A stretch of DNA of 35,754 bases, from NCBI GenBank assembly GCA_022750125.1, contig JAKIWH010000003.1:5655-41408 (forward strand), read 5' to 3'. A program made the translations under genes and the position numbers. Below the pieces are notes generated by a model. That model was not told where the DNA came from, did no database searches, and saw only the letters and a list, made by a program, of their open reading frames with translations. The DNA is from Thermoplasmata archaeon. GTDB taxonomy: Archaea; Thermoplasmatota; Thermoplasmata; Lutacidiplasmatales; UBA184. Of this stretch, positions 23,803-31,263 are shown one piece after another; within the stretch, counting starts at the first letter, position 1; every line of letters starts with the position of its first letter.

Positions 23803-24287
23803 CGGGCCACGTCGTCCGGACGGCGGTCTCCCTCGAGCCCGCCGTGCTCGCGGCCCTCGACCGGTGGGTTCGGCAACGGAATTCGGCGAGCCGCTCGGAG
23901 GCGATCCGGTTCCTGGTTCGGAAGGAACTCTCGGAGGGCCGCCTGGGGGAACCCGACTCCGACGCCGTCGGGACGGTCATGGTCCTCTACGACCACCGCT
24001 CGCCCACCGTTCAGCGGAGGCTCACCGCGGCGCAGCACAAGTGGGGCGAGCACATCCGATCCTCGAGCCACGTTCACCTCGAAGGGGACGTCTGCCTCGA
24101 GGTGATGGTCATCGTCGGCCAGCGGAGCGAGCTCGAGCGCGCCGCCGAGGACCTTCGGGGCGTGAAGGGCGTGAGTCAGGGGGACTACCTGCTCGCGACG
24201 CCGGGGATCGCGGGGGGCCACTCCGGGCACCGTCACCCCCACGCTCACCGAACAAATCTTCGTCGAAGGCGCGGTGGCCCACCTTAG
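23799..24287 (+). CDS. nikR: Nickel-responsive regulator NikR with His-rich tail
   Basis: 162 aa. The ribbon-helix-helix N-terminus (VVRTAVSLEPAVLAALDRWV, then SRSEAIRFLVRKEL) binds DNA as a dimer. The ACT-like C-terminal domain carries His80, His91, His93 and Cys99, exactly four residues on from the E. coli high-affinity ligands His76, His87, His89 and Cys95. All nickel ligands are therefore present. Expected role: with Ni2+ bound it represses hoxN-nikR. Beyond the usual end of the family there is an extension of about 25 residues, HSGHRHPHAHR and then a run of arginines, which could be a low-affinity metal store or non-specific DNA clamp. It is read from the GTG inside the hoxN stop; a longer frame through hoxN is spurious. 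Confidence 0.94.
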   Translation: MTGHVVRTAVSLEPAVLAALDRWVRQRNSASRSEAIRFLVRKELSEGRLGEPDSDAVGTVMVLYDHRSPTVQRRLTAAQHKWGEHIRSSSHVHLEGDVCLEVMVIVGQRSELERAAEDLRGVKGVSQGDYLLATPGIAGGHSGHRHPHAHRTNLRRRRGGPP

Positions 24288-24320
24288 GAGCTGCGGCGAG
24301 GGCCGCTGCTGACTTGGGCG

Positions 24321-24767
24321 CTAGGATTCGAGCAGCGGTCGAAGCTTGACGAGGGCGCTGTCCCAGCTCTGCTGTTGCCAGGCGCGGGCCGCGGTCCATC
24401 GGTCTCCCTCTCCCCACCCCAAGTGCTCGAGATGGAGCCGGCTTCGGGAGGGGCCGAGGGGCTGAAACCGCACGAAGAGCGTCGTGGGAAGCGGGGTTGC
24501 GTTCATGACGTCGGCAAACTCCGGCGGCCCGCGCCAGTCGGTCCTGAGGGAGTACTCTTCCTCGAGGGACTGAATCCGGCAGCCGAGGGTGCTGTTCCCC
24601 TCGGGGTGCTCGGGGTCCCAGAACAGTTCGTAGGCGCCCCCTTCCTCGAGGACGATGTTCGCCTTGGAACACAGCCACTTGGCAATGCGGTCCTGATCGG
24701 TGAACGCGGCCCAGAGGTCCTCCACCGGCGCCGCGAACTCGAGGTCGATCACAATGGACGGCATCAT
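24321..24767 (-). CDS. SRPBCC / AHSA1-like protein
   Basis: 148 aa, the normal length of a single START-like domain. MPSIVIDLEFAAPVEDLWAA with TDQDRIAKWL is the N-terminal strand and helix, followed by EEGGAYELFWDPEHPEG, TTLFVRFQPLGPSRSRLHLE and a C-terminal helix RAWQQQSWDSALVKL. It encloses a hydrophobic ligand in the family; the ligand here is unknown. It follows the 25239-24808 gene on the same strand with a 40-base gap and converges on nikR, leaving 33 bases. A weak CCTAAG about 25 bases before the start could give it its own promoter. Confidence 0.8.
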   Translation of the reverse strand: MMPSIVIDLEFAAPVEDLWAAFTDQDRIAKWLCSKANIVLEEGGAYELFWDPEHPEGNSTLGCRIQSLEEEYSLRTDWRGPPEFADVMNATPLPTTLFVRFQPLGPSRSRLHLEHLGWGEGDRWTAARAWQQQSWDSALVKLRPLLES

Positions 24768-24807
24768 CGTCGGGAGCCGCGGAGCGGCTTAGGAGTTTGC
24801 GTGCCGT

Positions 24808-25239
24808 CTAGGGCGGTCCGGGTCCGACACCCAGCTCGACGCGAAGGGCGGCGCAGAGCGATTCCATCTCGAGGAGCACTCGCGCCTTGGCCCAGAGATG
24901 GACCGAAGCATTCTCGGCCACGAACGATGCGATCTCGACCGGGGTCACGCCCTCCCTCGAGTCGGGGGCGATCGTCGGTTCGAGCTGCGCGCGGGTTCCG
25001 ACCGGGCTCACGAGCAGGTAGAGGTGGCCCCAATGGACGGCGCCGGTCCCGGGGGTACGGCGAAGCAGCGCCCGCTTCCACGCGAACGCGCCGTCGCGGT
25101 CCACGGCCACCTCCCACCAGGGGGAAGCGTACACCTCCTCTCGGCCGGGGGAGCGAAGAGTTCTCTCGAGAACCGAATCCAGCCGGTCCCTGAACGCACG
25201 GGCGTACGCTCCGAGATCGGTCGCAGTATCCCCCGACAA
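24808..25239 (-). CDS. Conserved-looking hypothetical protein, 143 aa
   Basis: Starts at a TTG, with an in-frame TAG shortly upstream, so no longer version exists. A CGATATCG box is centred about 30 bases before the start. The sequence alternates strands and helices: YARAFRDRLDSVLERTL, then PWWEVAVDRDGAFAWKRALL, GHLYLLVSPVGTRAQLEPTI and a long C-terminal helix FVAENASVHLWAKARVLLEM. No membrane segment or known motif is recognised. The Pro/Gly-rich last residues look unstructured. Coding is supported by codon bias and promoter, not by family. Confidence 0.6.
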   Translation of the reverse strand: MSGDTATDLGAYARAFRDRLDSVLERTLRSPGREEVYASPWWEVAVDRDGAFAWKRALLRRTPGTGAVHWGHLYLLVSPVGTRAQLEPTIAPDSREGVTPVEIASFVAENASVHLWAKARVLLEMESLCAALRVELGVGPGPP

Positions 25240-25265
25240 CGTGGGAACCGTGAGCTAGCTCCCCC

Positions 25266-25273
25266 CGATATCG
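25266..25273 (-). promoter_or_regulatory. TATA-like box of the 143-aa protein gene
   Basis: The palindrome CGATATCG, about 30 bases before the TTG at 25239 on the minus strand. Confidence 0.35.
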
Positions 25274-25309
25274 GCTCCCGAGCTGGTGGCTGAGGAACGG
25301 CGACCGAAC

Positions 25310-25316
25310 GCTTATC
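25310..25316 (+). promoter_or_regulatory. TATA-like box of the DUF1684 gene
   Basis: GCTTATC centred about 28 bases before the ATG at 25342; predicts a leaderless transcript. It is divergent from the box at 25266. Confidence 0.45.
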
Positions 25317-25341
25317 CCCCCCTTCGATTCGGGCCGGGCCG

Positions 25342-26064
25342 ATGCCGGGGCCGCAGGAGTACATCCGCTCGGTGGAAGAGGAGCGGAGGCAGAAGGACGG
25401 GTTCATGGCGCACCACCCCGAGTCTCCCTTCGTCGACGCTGCGGTAGCCGGGTTCGCGGGCCTGCGGTACTTTCCCATCGATCCGGAGTATCGGGTCCCC
25501 GCGAAGCTCGAGCGCCGGGGGCGCGCCGCGGAAGCGTTTCTGCGGACCAACCGGGACGGCCAGATGGAGTGCCGGTACGTCGGGGATCTCCGGTTCCGGC
25601 TCGGGGGAGAGCCGCTCCGGCTACGAGTCTACTTTGCGGGGGAGCAGGTCGGACCGAGGGTGTTCGTGCCGTTCCGCGACGCCACCTGCGGGAAGGAGAG
25701 CTACGGCCCGGGCCGGTATCTCACGCTCGAGCTCACGCCCGACGACAAGTACGACCTCGACTTCAATCTCGCCTTCAACCCCTACTGTGCCTACACCGAC
25801 AGCTACGAGTGCGGCTTTCCGCCGGCCGAGAACGACCTACCGGTGCCCGTGCCCGCCGGGGAGCGGGCCTGGTCCGACGCACGCAATCCCGCGGGGCCGA
25901 GCTCGGCGATCGCGGAGATGACCGAACGGGCCCTCGATGCAAAAGATCCCGAGCGAAAGAAACCGGTGTCGCGTACGACCCCACGGCTTGCGCGTACCGG
26001 TGCGCGGCGAACGCCCGCGGTCAAGCCACGCACGTCGCGCGCGCGACCCGTGAAGAAGAAGTAG
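25342..26064 (+). CDS. DUF1684 family protein with a basic tail
   Basis: 240 aa. The conserved family core is clear: FPIDPEYRVPAKL, LYFAGEQ-like strand RLRVYFAGEQ, FRDATCGKESYGPGRYLTLE, and the hallmark YDLDFNLAFNPYCAYTDSYE with CGFPPAENDLPVPVPAGE. The core ends near residue 177. The remaining 60 residues are a low-complexity tail rich in Lys, Arg, Pro and Thr, ending KKK, which is not part of the family and suggests binding to nucleic acid or the membrane surface. The biochemical function of DUF1684 is unknown. It is cytoplasmic, with no signal peptide, has its own TATA box and is not in an operon. Confidence 0.85.
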   Translation: MPGPQEYIRSVEEERRQKDGFMAHHPESPFVDAAVAGFAGLRYFPIDPEYRVPAKLERRGRAAEAFLRTNRDGQMECRYVGDLRFRLGGEPLRLRVYFAGEQVGPRVFVPFRDATCGKESYGPGRYLTLELTPDDKYDLDFNLAFNPYCAYTDSYECGFPPAENDLPVPVPAGERAWSDARNPAGPSSAIAEMTERALDAKDPERKKPVSRTTPRLARTGARRTPAVKPRTSRARPVKKK

Positions 26065-26079
26065 CCGCCGTGGGCCGCC

Positions 26080-26343
26080 CTAGCGGTGGGCGGTGTGGTG
26101 GGGCTTGGGCTCGAACCCGGTCGCAAGGTAGCGGTCGATCGCCTTCGCCCGCTCCCCCTCTCCAGCGCGTCGGAGCAACTGCGCGAACTCCACCAGGGCA
26201 CGAGCCTCCTCGGGCCGGTCGCCGCGAGATCGGATAGACGCGAGCAGCCGCTGGGATTCGACGAACGCGAGGTCGATGGCGCCTGCCGTTAGGGCGGCGT
26301 CGCGACGCTGAGCGAGCTCGATCTCCGCCTGGGATCTCGACAT
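26080..26343 (-). CDS. Small helical protein, 87 aa, unknown
   Basis: Strong ribosome site: GGAGGAG (26344-26350) directly before the ATG. The protein is almost entirely helical, with two Ala/Leu/Arg-rich helix pairs (AEIELAQRRDAALTAG, FVESQRLLASIRSRG, then EEARALVEFAQLLRRAG, ERAKAIDRYLATG), a spacing like a TPR or similar helical hairpin. It ends PKPHHTAHR. It lies 36 bases after the ABC transporter operon on the same strand and may be its last gene. No function can be assigned. Confidence 0.6.
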   Translation of the reverse strand: MSRSQAEIELAQRRDAALTAGAIDLAFVESQRLLASIRSRGDRPEEARALVEFAQLLRRAGEGERAKAIDRYLATGFEPKPHHTAHR

Positions 26344-26379
26344 CTCCTCCCTTTCGCCCTACCCGAGAAAGCGTCCCCG

Positions 26380-27195
26380 CTAGAAACGGACGATGCTCCC
26401 CGTACGGAGCGCCTGGCGCTCGAACACTCCCCAGAGTCCCATGGCAAGGCCGAGCGTGATGGCGGTCGACAGGACGAGGGCGCCCCACAACGGCAGGAGC
26501 GTCATGAGGCCCGCGCCCGCGGCGGTGGCACGGATCGCCGAGATACCCCAGGTAAGGGGGAGCAGGTAGCCCAACCACACGAGCGGGAGCGGCAGGAAGC
26601 TCACCGGGAAGTTCGCACCCGAGAGGAGGAGTCCGATGAAGAGGAAGATGTTCCCAAGGATGATCGAGGTGCGCAGGAAAAGGGCGACCCCTCCGAGCAG
26701 GAGGCCGAACCCCACCATCGAGACCGAAAGCAGTCCGACCGAGATCGCGATGGGACCGGTCGACCCGGCCGCGAACGGGACGTGGAACAGGAACGCTGCG
26801 TAGAGCAAGCCCACCGCGAGCGTGGCGACCGAGGCGAGGATGGGGAGGAGTCCCCGACCGAGGTAGAGGGCGGCGCGGTTCGTCGGGGAGACGAGGAGGT
26901 GTTCCATGGTGCCTTGATGCTTCTCCGAGTCGGTCGTCTGGCAGACGCTGAAGATGCTCGAGTAGGTCACCGGGGCGATCGCGTTCCCGAGCACGACGAA
27001 AGCGACCGGCGCCGACGGGTTGCCGGCGAGCTGGGCCACCACCGCGAAGAAGAGCATCTGGGTGAACGGGACGATGAGGACGGTCCCGAGCACGTAATCG
27101 ATCCGCATGAACCCGAGCGTGGTCCGCGGAGCGAACACCGCGTTGGTCCAGAGGACGCGAAGAAGGTTCGGCGTTCTCGTGACGGGGGCGGCCAC
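26380..27195 (-). CDS. ABC-2 type exporter permease (second subunit)
   Basis: 271 aa from a GTG two bases after the preceding stop, with GGAG upstream. Six membrane helices in the ABC-2 pattern. The conserved cytoplasmic stretch between helices 2 and 3, TDSEKHQGTMEHLLVSPTNR, is the ABC-2 signature for contact with the ATPase. The typical GLLLSGANFPVSFLPLPLVW re-entrant region and PLTWGISAIR follow. It pairs with the permease at 27198-27998 to form a heterodimeric channel. Substrate unknown; relatives export drugs, lipids, polysaccharide or sodium. Confidence 0.88.
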   Translation of the reverse strand: MAAPVTRTPNLLRVLWTNAVFAPRTTLGFMRIDYVLGTVLIVPFTQMLFFAVVAQLAGNPSAPVAFVVLGNAIAPVTYSSIFSVCQTTDSEKHQGTMEHLLVSPTNRAALYLGRGLLPILASVATLAVGLLYAAFLFHVPFAAGSTGPIAISVGLLSVSMVGFGLLLGGVALFLRTSIILGNIFLFIGLLLSGANFPVSFLPLPLVWLGYLLPLTWGISAIRATAAGAGLMTLLPLWGALVLSTAITLGLAMGLWGVFERQALRTGSIVRF

Positions 27196-27197
27196 GG

Positions 27198-27998
27198 TCA
27201 GTACTCCTGCAGATTGCCGACGGTGAGCACGTGCTGTTCCACGCGGTGGTAGACGGAGCCTGCGGCCGCGAGGTAGACGAGCATCGTCCCGAGGGCCCCG
27301 AGCAGGTCTACCGTGAACCCCCAGCTGAATCCAGTGTAGCCCGGGAGGGCGGCGTAGCGGAGCGCGTCGAGCGCCCAAGTGGGCGGTAGGAGCAGCGCAA
27401 TGGGGCTCGTCCAGAACGGAAGCAGGACGACCGGGAACATCGAACCCGTGATGATGTAGAACCCGAACTCCCCAAAGTTGTTGATGAACCCGGCGTAGCG
27501 GGTGTACACGTAGACCGCGGAGAGGACGAGCCCGACGCTCGCGAGGGTGACGAGGACGAAGGCGAATAGGAGCACGAACTCGAGCGGCGCTCGGAGCGGG
27601 AGCGGGTGGGGGTAGGCGAACGAGACGACCGCGAACACCACGAGGCCGCCAACGAGCCCCGTGACGGCGTTCACCACGATCCGGCCGAACACCACCCAGA
27701 GGTACGAGGTGGGGGTCGAGAGGGTCGGCTCGAGCGTGCCGAGCTCCCGGTCCTGGCCGGTCGCCCAGCCGGCACCGTAGAGCGTCTGGCCCCACATCGA
27801 CATCATCCCGGCGCCGAGGATCGCGTACAGGACGAGCGTCGCGCCCGACCCCCGATACAACTCGAAGGCGGCGAACCCAAAGATCACGGGAGCGATCGTC
27901 GCCGGGATCACCCACTGGGGGTCGGCGAGGAACAGCAGGAGAGAGAGGCGGACGGAGGCGAGGAACGCCCGCGGGCGCGACGGCTCTACCTTCCCCAT
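27198..27998 (-). CDS. ABC-2 type exporter permease (first subunit)
   Basis: 266 aa, six membrane helices. The contact loop is TGQDRELGTLEPTLSTPTSY, and the re-entrant segment FGFYIITGSMFPVVLLPFW with LPPTWALDALRYA is the ABC-2 hallmark. The ATG overlaps the last base of the ATPase stop (TGATG). Together with the neighbouring permease and the ATPase it forms a complete three-gene exporter. Both permeases clearly belong to one family but are diverged, so the channel is asymmetric. Confidence 0.88.
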   Translation of the reverse strand: MGKVEPSRPRAFLASVRLSLLLFLADPQWVIPATIAPVIFGFAAFELYRGSGATLVLYAILGAGMMSMWGQTLYGAGWATGQDRELGTLEPTLSTPTSYLWVVFGRIVVNAVTGLVGGLVVFAVVSFAYPHPLPLRAPLEFVLLFAFVLVTLASVGLVLSAVYVYTRYAGFINNFGEFGFYIITGSMFPVVLLPFWTSPIALLLPPTWALDALRYAALPGYTGFSWGFTVDLLGALGTMLVYLAAAGSVYHRVEQHVLTVGNLQEY

Positions 27999-28978
27999 CA
28001 GTTCGGTTCCTCTTCGACGAGGTCGAGGTAGATGTCCTCGAGCGCGGTGCGTCGCTCGCGCACCTCGAGTTCGGGGTGGCCCGGGAGCGCTTTCGCGACC
28101 CGGTCGAGTTCGAGCTCGGGACTCCGGACCCGGAGCGTGATGCGCAGGCGCGGGCCAAACTCCTCGGTGACGAGGCGAGAAACGCCCGGCAGCGCCTTCA
28201 CCCGGGCGAGCTCGGCGTCCTCGAACCCGTACCCGTCGATCTCGAACGTCCGGTCCCCGCCCACGAGGTGCCGGAGGCCCGCCACCGTGTCCGAGGCGAC
28301 GATCTTCCCTTTCGAGATAACAGCGATCCGCTGGCAGAGCTCCTCCGCCTCGAACATGTAGTGCGTGGTGAGGAAGATCGTCACGCCTTCGGCGAGCAAC
28401 GCGCGCACGAACTTCCGTGTTTCCCGCGCGCTCTTCGGGTCGAGCCCGATCGTCGGTTCGTCGAGGAAGAGGAGCTCCGGTTGGTGGAGCAAGCCCCGAG
28501 CGAGGTGGAGCTTCTGCTTCATCCCCCGGGAATACTCCTCGACACGTTGATCGCCGGCCGCGCCGAGCCCCACGCGCTCGAGCATGTCCGAGATCCGTCC
28601 CTCGCGCTCCCCGCGAGGGATCCCGTACAGGTCCGCAAAGTACCGGAGGTTCTCTCGACCGCTGACCCGGTAGTAGAGTCCCCGCTCCCCACCCAGAACG
28701 AGTCCGATTCGAGGCCGAAGCCGCTGCGCGTCCCGAACGACGTCGAGCCCGAGTACGCGAGCCGAGCCGGACGTGGGGATGAGCAGGGTGGAGAGGACCT
28801 TCGCGAGCGTAGTCTTACCCGCGCCGTTGGGGCCGAGCAGGCCGAACAGTTCGCCCGGAGCGATCTCGAGGTCCACACCCCGCAGAGCCTCGGTCCGAGT
28901 AACCTCGCTGAAGAGGAAGCCCTTCCGGGAAGAGTACACCCGGGTGAGCTGCCGGACGGAGATGGCGGAGTCGACCAT
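27998..28978 (-). CDS. ABC-2 exporter ATP-binding subunit
   Basis: About 326 aa. Walker A is GPNGAGKTT, the Q-loop region is IGLVLGGERGLYYRV, the signature is YSRGMKQKLHLARGLL, Walker B with catalytic Glu is LLFLDEP, and the switch His is in LTTHYMFEAEEL. After residue 230 there is a small regulatory domain of the type seen in drug and lipid exporters (DrrA-like). The ATG at 28978 is preferred over the one at 29008 because a GGATTATGG box sits about 30 bases upstream of it. First gene of the exporter operon, divergent from the 2-oxoacid dehydrogenase operon. Confidence 0.92.
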   Translation of the reverse strand: MVDSAISVRQLTRVYSSRKGFLFSEVTRTEALRGVDLEIAPGELFGLLGPNGAGKTTLAKVLSTLLIPTSGSARVLGLDVVRDAQRLRPRIGLVLGGERGLYYRVSGRENLRYFADLYGIPRGEREGRISDMLERVGLGAAGDQRVEEYSRGMKQKLHLARGLLHQPELLFLDEPTIGLDPKSARETRKFVRALLAEGVTIFLTTHYMFEAEELCQRIAVISKGKIVASDTVAGLRHLVGGDRTFEIDGYGFEDAELARVKALPGVSRLVTEEFGPRLRITLRVRSPELELDRVAKALPGHPELEVRERRTALEDIYLDLVEEEPN

Positions 28979-29004
28979 GGGAACGAAGCTCGAGGGGGCG
29001 CCGA

Positions 29005-29013
29005 CCATAATCC
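29005..29013 (-). promoter_or_regulatory. TATA-like box of the ABC operon
   Basis: The minus strand reads GGATTATGG; predicted start of transcription near 28984, a few bases before the ATG at 28978. It overlaps the alternative ATG at 29008. Confidence 0.35.
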
Positions 29014-29105
29014 TTCGCGTGGGGAGGCACTGAAACGGTCGCGCGGGGCATCGCGTGGAGCCTCAACTGGAGGCCCCGGTCCGAACCGTCTCCGGACGAA
29101 TCCTC

Positions 29106-29131
29106 CGACGGAAAAACCACCTTTTCCGTCG
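29106..29131. promoter_or_regulatory. Perfect 10-bp inverted repeat between the ABC and dehydrogenase operons
   Basis: CGACGGAAAA, six bases ACCACC, then TTTTCCGTCG. It ends 26 bases before the TATA box of the E1-alpha gene. Its position, symmetry and A/T core fit an operator. An RNA hairpin role is unlikely, because no gene is expected to be transcribed through it. Confidence 0.6.
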
Positions 29132-29157
29132 CCCGGAACCGCGCGCGTCGGGGCACC

Positions 29158-29165
29158 TTTATATC
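29158..29165 (+). promoter_or_regulatory. TATA box of the 2-oxoacid dehydrogenase operon
   Basis: TTTATATC, the best TATA match in the window. Predicted transcription start is about 29188, right at a GTG (29190) and 11 bases before the ATG at 29199. It shows that the longer reading from 29055 is not translated. Confidence 0.75.
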
Positions 29166-29198
29166 GCAACCCTCGCTCGCCCGCGCCGGGTGGCTTCG

Positions 29199-30281
29199 AT
29201 GGCGGAAGCGCGACCGGCGCCGACCGAGACGCCCACCGCTCCGACCGACGAACCGCCGCTCTCCGACGTACTTTCCGCCTACCGAATGATGGTGGTCGCG
29301 CGGGTGATGGACGAGCGGTGCCTCACCCTACAGCGTCAAGGGAGGATCGGCTTCTACGTCCCGTTGCAGGGCCAGGAGGCCGCGCAGGTGGCCTGCGGCT
29401 GGGCCTTGAACGACGAGGACTGGATCTTTCCGGCGTACCGCGAAATGGGGATTGCGCTCGCCCGCGGCATCCCGCTCGCGCTCCTCATGAACCAGTTCTT
29501 CGGGAATTCCGGAGATGAGCTCAAAGGTCGGCAGATGCCGAACCATTACGGATTCCGCCGGTTCCGGTTCGTTACCGCTTCGAGCCCGGTCGGGACACAG
29601 ATCTCGCACGCCGTGGGTGCGGCCATGGCCGCGCGGATGAGGAAGGATCCCATCGTCACGGTGAGCTTCTTCGGGGATGGAACGACGAGCTCGAACGACT
29701 TCCACGCGGGCCTCAACTTCGCTGGAGTTTTCCAAGCACCGACGATCTTCTTCTGCCAGAACAACCAGTGGGCGATCTCGCTGCCGCGGGAGAAGCAGAC
29801 CCGGAGCGCCACGCTCGCCGAGAAAGCGCTCGCGTACGGGTTCCCGGGCGTCGTGGTCGATGGGATGGACTTCCGCGCCGTGTACCGTGCCGTCGCCGAG
29901 GCGCGCGCGCGTGCCATCGCGGGAGACGGCCCTACTCTCATCGAAGCGCAAGTGTACCGCCTCGGTCCGCACTCCACCTCGGACGACCCGCGACGGTACC
30001 GATCCGATGCCGAGCTCGCGGAGTGGAAGGAGAAGGACCCCGTAGCCCGGCTGAAGCACGAGCTTCGGGCGTCGGAGGCGCTCACCGAGGAGAACGACCA
30101 GGCGATCTGGGAAGCGGCGAAGCAGGAGGTGGCCCGTGCGGTCGAGGCCGCCGAGAAGCTCCCCGCGGTCGACCCGCTCACCCTATTCGACGACGTCTAC
30201 GCGACGCGCACCCCGGCGCTCGAGCGCCAGCGCGAGGAGCTTGCCCGCGAGCTCGCCGGGGCAGCAGGAACTTCGCCGTGA
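29199..30281 (+). CDS. 2-oxoacid dehydrogenase E1 component, alpha subunit (first copy)
   Basis: 360 aa from the ATG; a leaderless GTG at 29190 would add three residues. With E1-beta it decarboxylates a 2-oxoacid on thiamine diphosphate and acylates the lipoyl arm of E2. RQGRIGFYVPLQGQEA opens the domain, FPAYREMG (80-84) has the Tyr-Arg that contacts the diphosphate, and GDG...NN (159-161, 188-189) is the cofactor motif. GPHSTSDDPRRYR is the regulatory loop that is phosphorylated in eukaryotic homologues. Pattern suggests the branched-chain/acetoin/pyruvate E1-alpha group; substrate not decidable. The TGA overlaps the E1-beta GTG by four bases. Confidence 0.92.
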   Translation: MAEARPAPTETPTAPTDEPPLSDVLSAYRMMVVARVMDERCLTLQRQGRIGFYVPLQGQEAAQVACGWALNDEDWIFPAYREMGIALARGIPLALLMNQFFGNSGDELKGRQMPNHYGFRRFRFVTASSPVGTQISHAVGAAMAARMRKDPIVTVSFFGDGTTSSNDFHAGLNFAGVFQAPTIFFCQNNQWAISLPREKQTRSATLAEKALAYGFPGVVVDGMDFRAVYRAVAEARARAIAGDGPTLIEAQVYRLGPHSTSDDPRRYRSDAELAEWKEKDPVARLKHELRASEALTEENDQAIWEAAKQEVARAVEAAEKLPAVDPLTLFDDVYATRTPALERQREELARELAGAAGTSP

Positions 30282-31255
30282 CCGAGCTCACGCTCGTCCA
30301 GGCCGTGAATCGTGGCCTCCAGCAGGCGATGCACGACGACGGCGACGTGATCCTCCTCGGCGAGGACATCGGACTCAACGGCGGCGTCTTCCGCGCTACG
30401 GACGGTCTCCAGAAGGAGTTCGGGGCCGAGCGGGTGATCGATACGCCGCTCTCGGAGACCGGCATTGTCGGCACCGCGATCGGGATGGCGCTCTACGGGC
30501 TCAAGCCCGTGCCCGAGATCCAATTCCAGGATTTCATCTACCCGGCGTTCGACCAGATCGTGAGCGAGCTTGCAAAGTTCCGGTACCGGTCGGGAGGCCA
30601 GTACCCGTGCCACGTCGTCATCCGCGCTCCGTACGGCGGGGGCGTGAAGGGAGGCCTCTACCATTCCCAGAGCGCGGAGGCGTACTTTGCCCACACCGCG
30701 GGGCTCAAGGTGGTCATCCCCTCCACCCCCGCCGATGCGAAAGGGCTCCTCCTCAGCTCTATCCACGACGAGGACCCAGTGCTCTTCTTCGAGCCAAAAC
30801 GAATCTACCGGGCGGTCTCGGGCGAGGTGCCCGAGGGGGACTACCGCGTTCCCCTGGGCGAGGCGCGGATCGCACGCGAGGGGAGCGACCTCTCGGTGTT
30901 CGCCTACGGCGCGATGGTCCATCCGGCGCTGCAGGCTGCCGAGTCGCTCGCCGAGAGCGGACCTAGCGTCGAAGTCGTCGACCTCAGGACACTGGCTCCC
31001 CTCGACGAAAAGACGGTCCTCGCCTCGGTCGAAAAGACCGGGCGGGCGGTCATCGTCCACGAAGCGCCCCGCTTCTGCGGGTACGGCGCGGAGCTCGGCT
31101 CGCTGTTCGCCGAGAAGGCGCTCTTCTCGCTCAAGGCGCCGGTCGTCCGGGTGACCGGATTCGACACGCCGTTCCCCTACGCGCTCGAGCACCTCTACCT
31201 CCCGAACGCGCCCCGGATCCTTCACGCCATCCGCGAGACGATGGCGGCGGGCTAG
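30278..31255 (+). CDS. 2-oxoacid dehydrogenase E1 component, beta subunit
   Basis: 325 aa, starting at the GTG inside the E1-alpha stop (GTGA). LTLVQAVNRGLQQAMHDDG, ILLGEDIGLNGGVFRAT and DTPLSETGIVGTAIGMAL form the pyrimidine-binding domain, including the Glu that activates thiamine diphosphate (in LSETG). EIQFQDFIYPAFDQIVSE, RAPYGGGVKGGLYHSQS and then the C-terminal domain (VEVVDLRTLAPLDE, IVHEAPRFCGYGAE) follow family order. It is the only beta subunit in the operon, although two alpha subunits are present. Length is typical. Confidence 0.95.
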   Translation: MTELTLVQAVNRGLQQAMHDDGDVILLGEDIGLNGGVFRATDGLQKEFGAERVIDTPLSETGIVGTAIGMALYGLKPVPEIQFQDFIYPAFDQIVSELAKFRYRSGGQYPCHVVIRAPYGGGVKGGLYHSQSAEAYFAHTAGLKVVIPSTPADAKGLLLSSIHDEDPVLFFEPKRIYRAVSGEVPEGDYRVPLGEARIAREGSDLSVFAYGAMVHPALQAAESLAESGPSVEVVDLRTLAPLDEKTVLASVEKTGRAVIVHEAPRFCGYGAELGSLFAEKALFSLKAPVVRVTGFDTPFPYALEHLYLPNAPRILHAIRETMAAG

Positions 31256-31263
31256 GGGTAGCT

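Noticed and set aside
22650-24287. Apparent 545-aa fusion ending in NikR
   Set aside because: Its first 380 residues are an out-of-frame reading of hoxN; NikR begins at the GTG at 23799 inside the hoxN stop.
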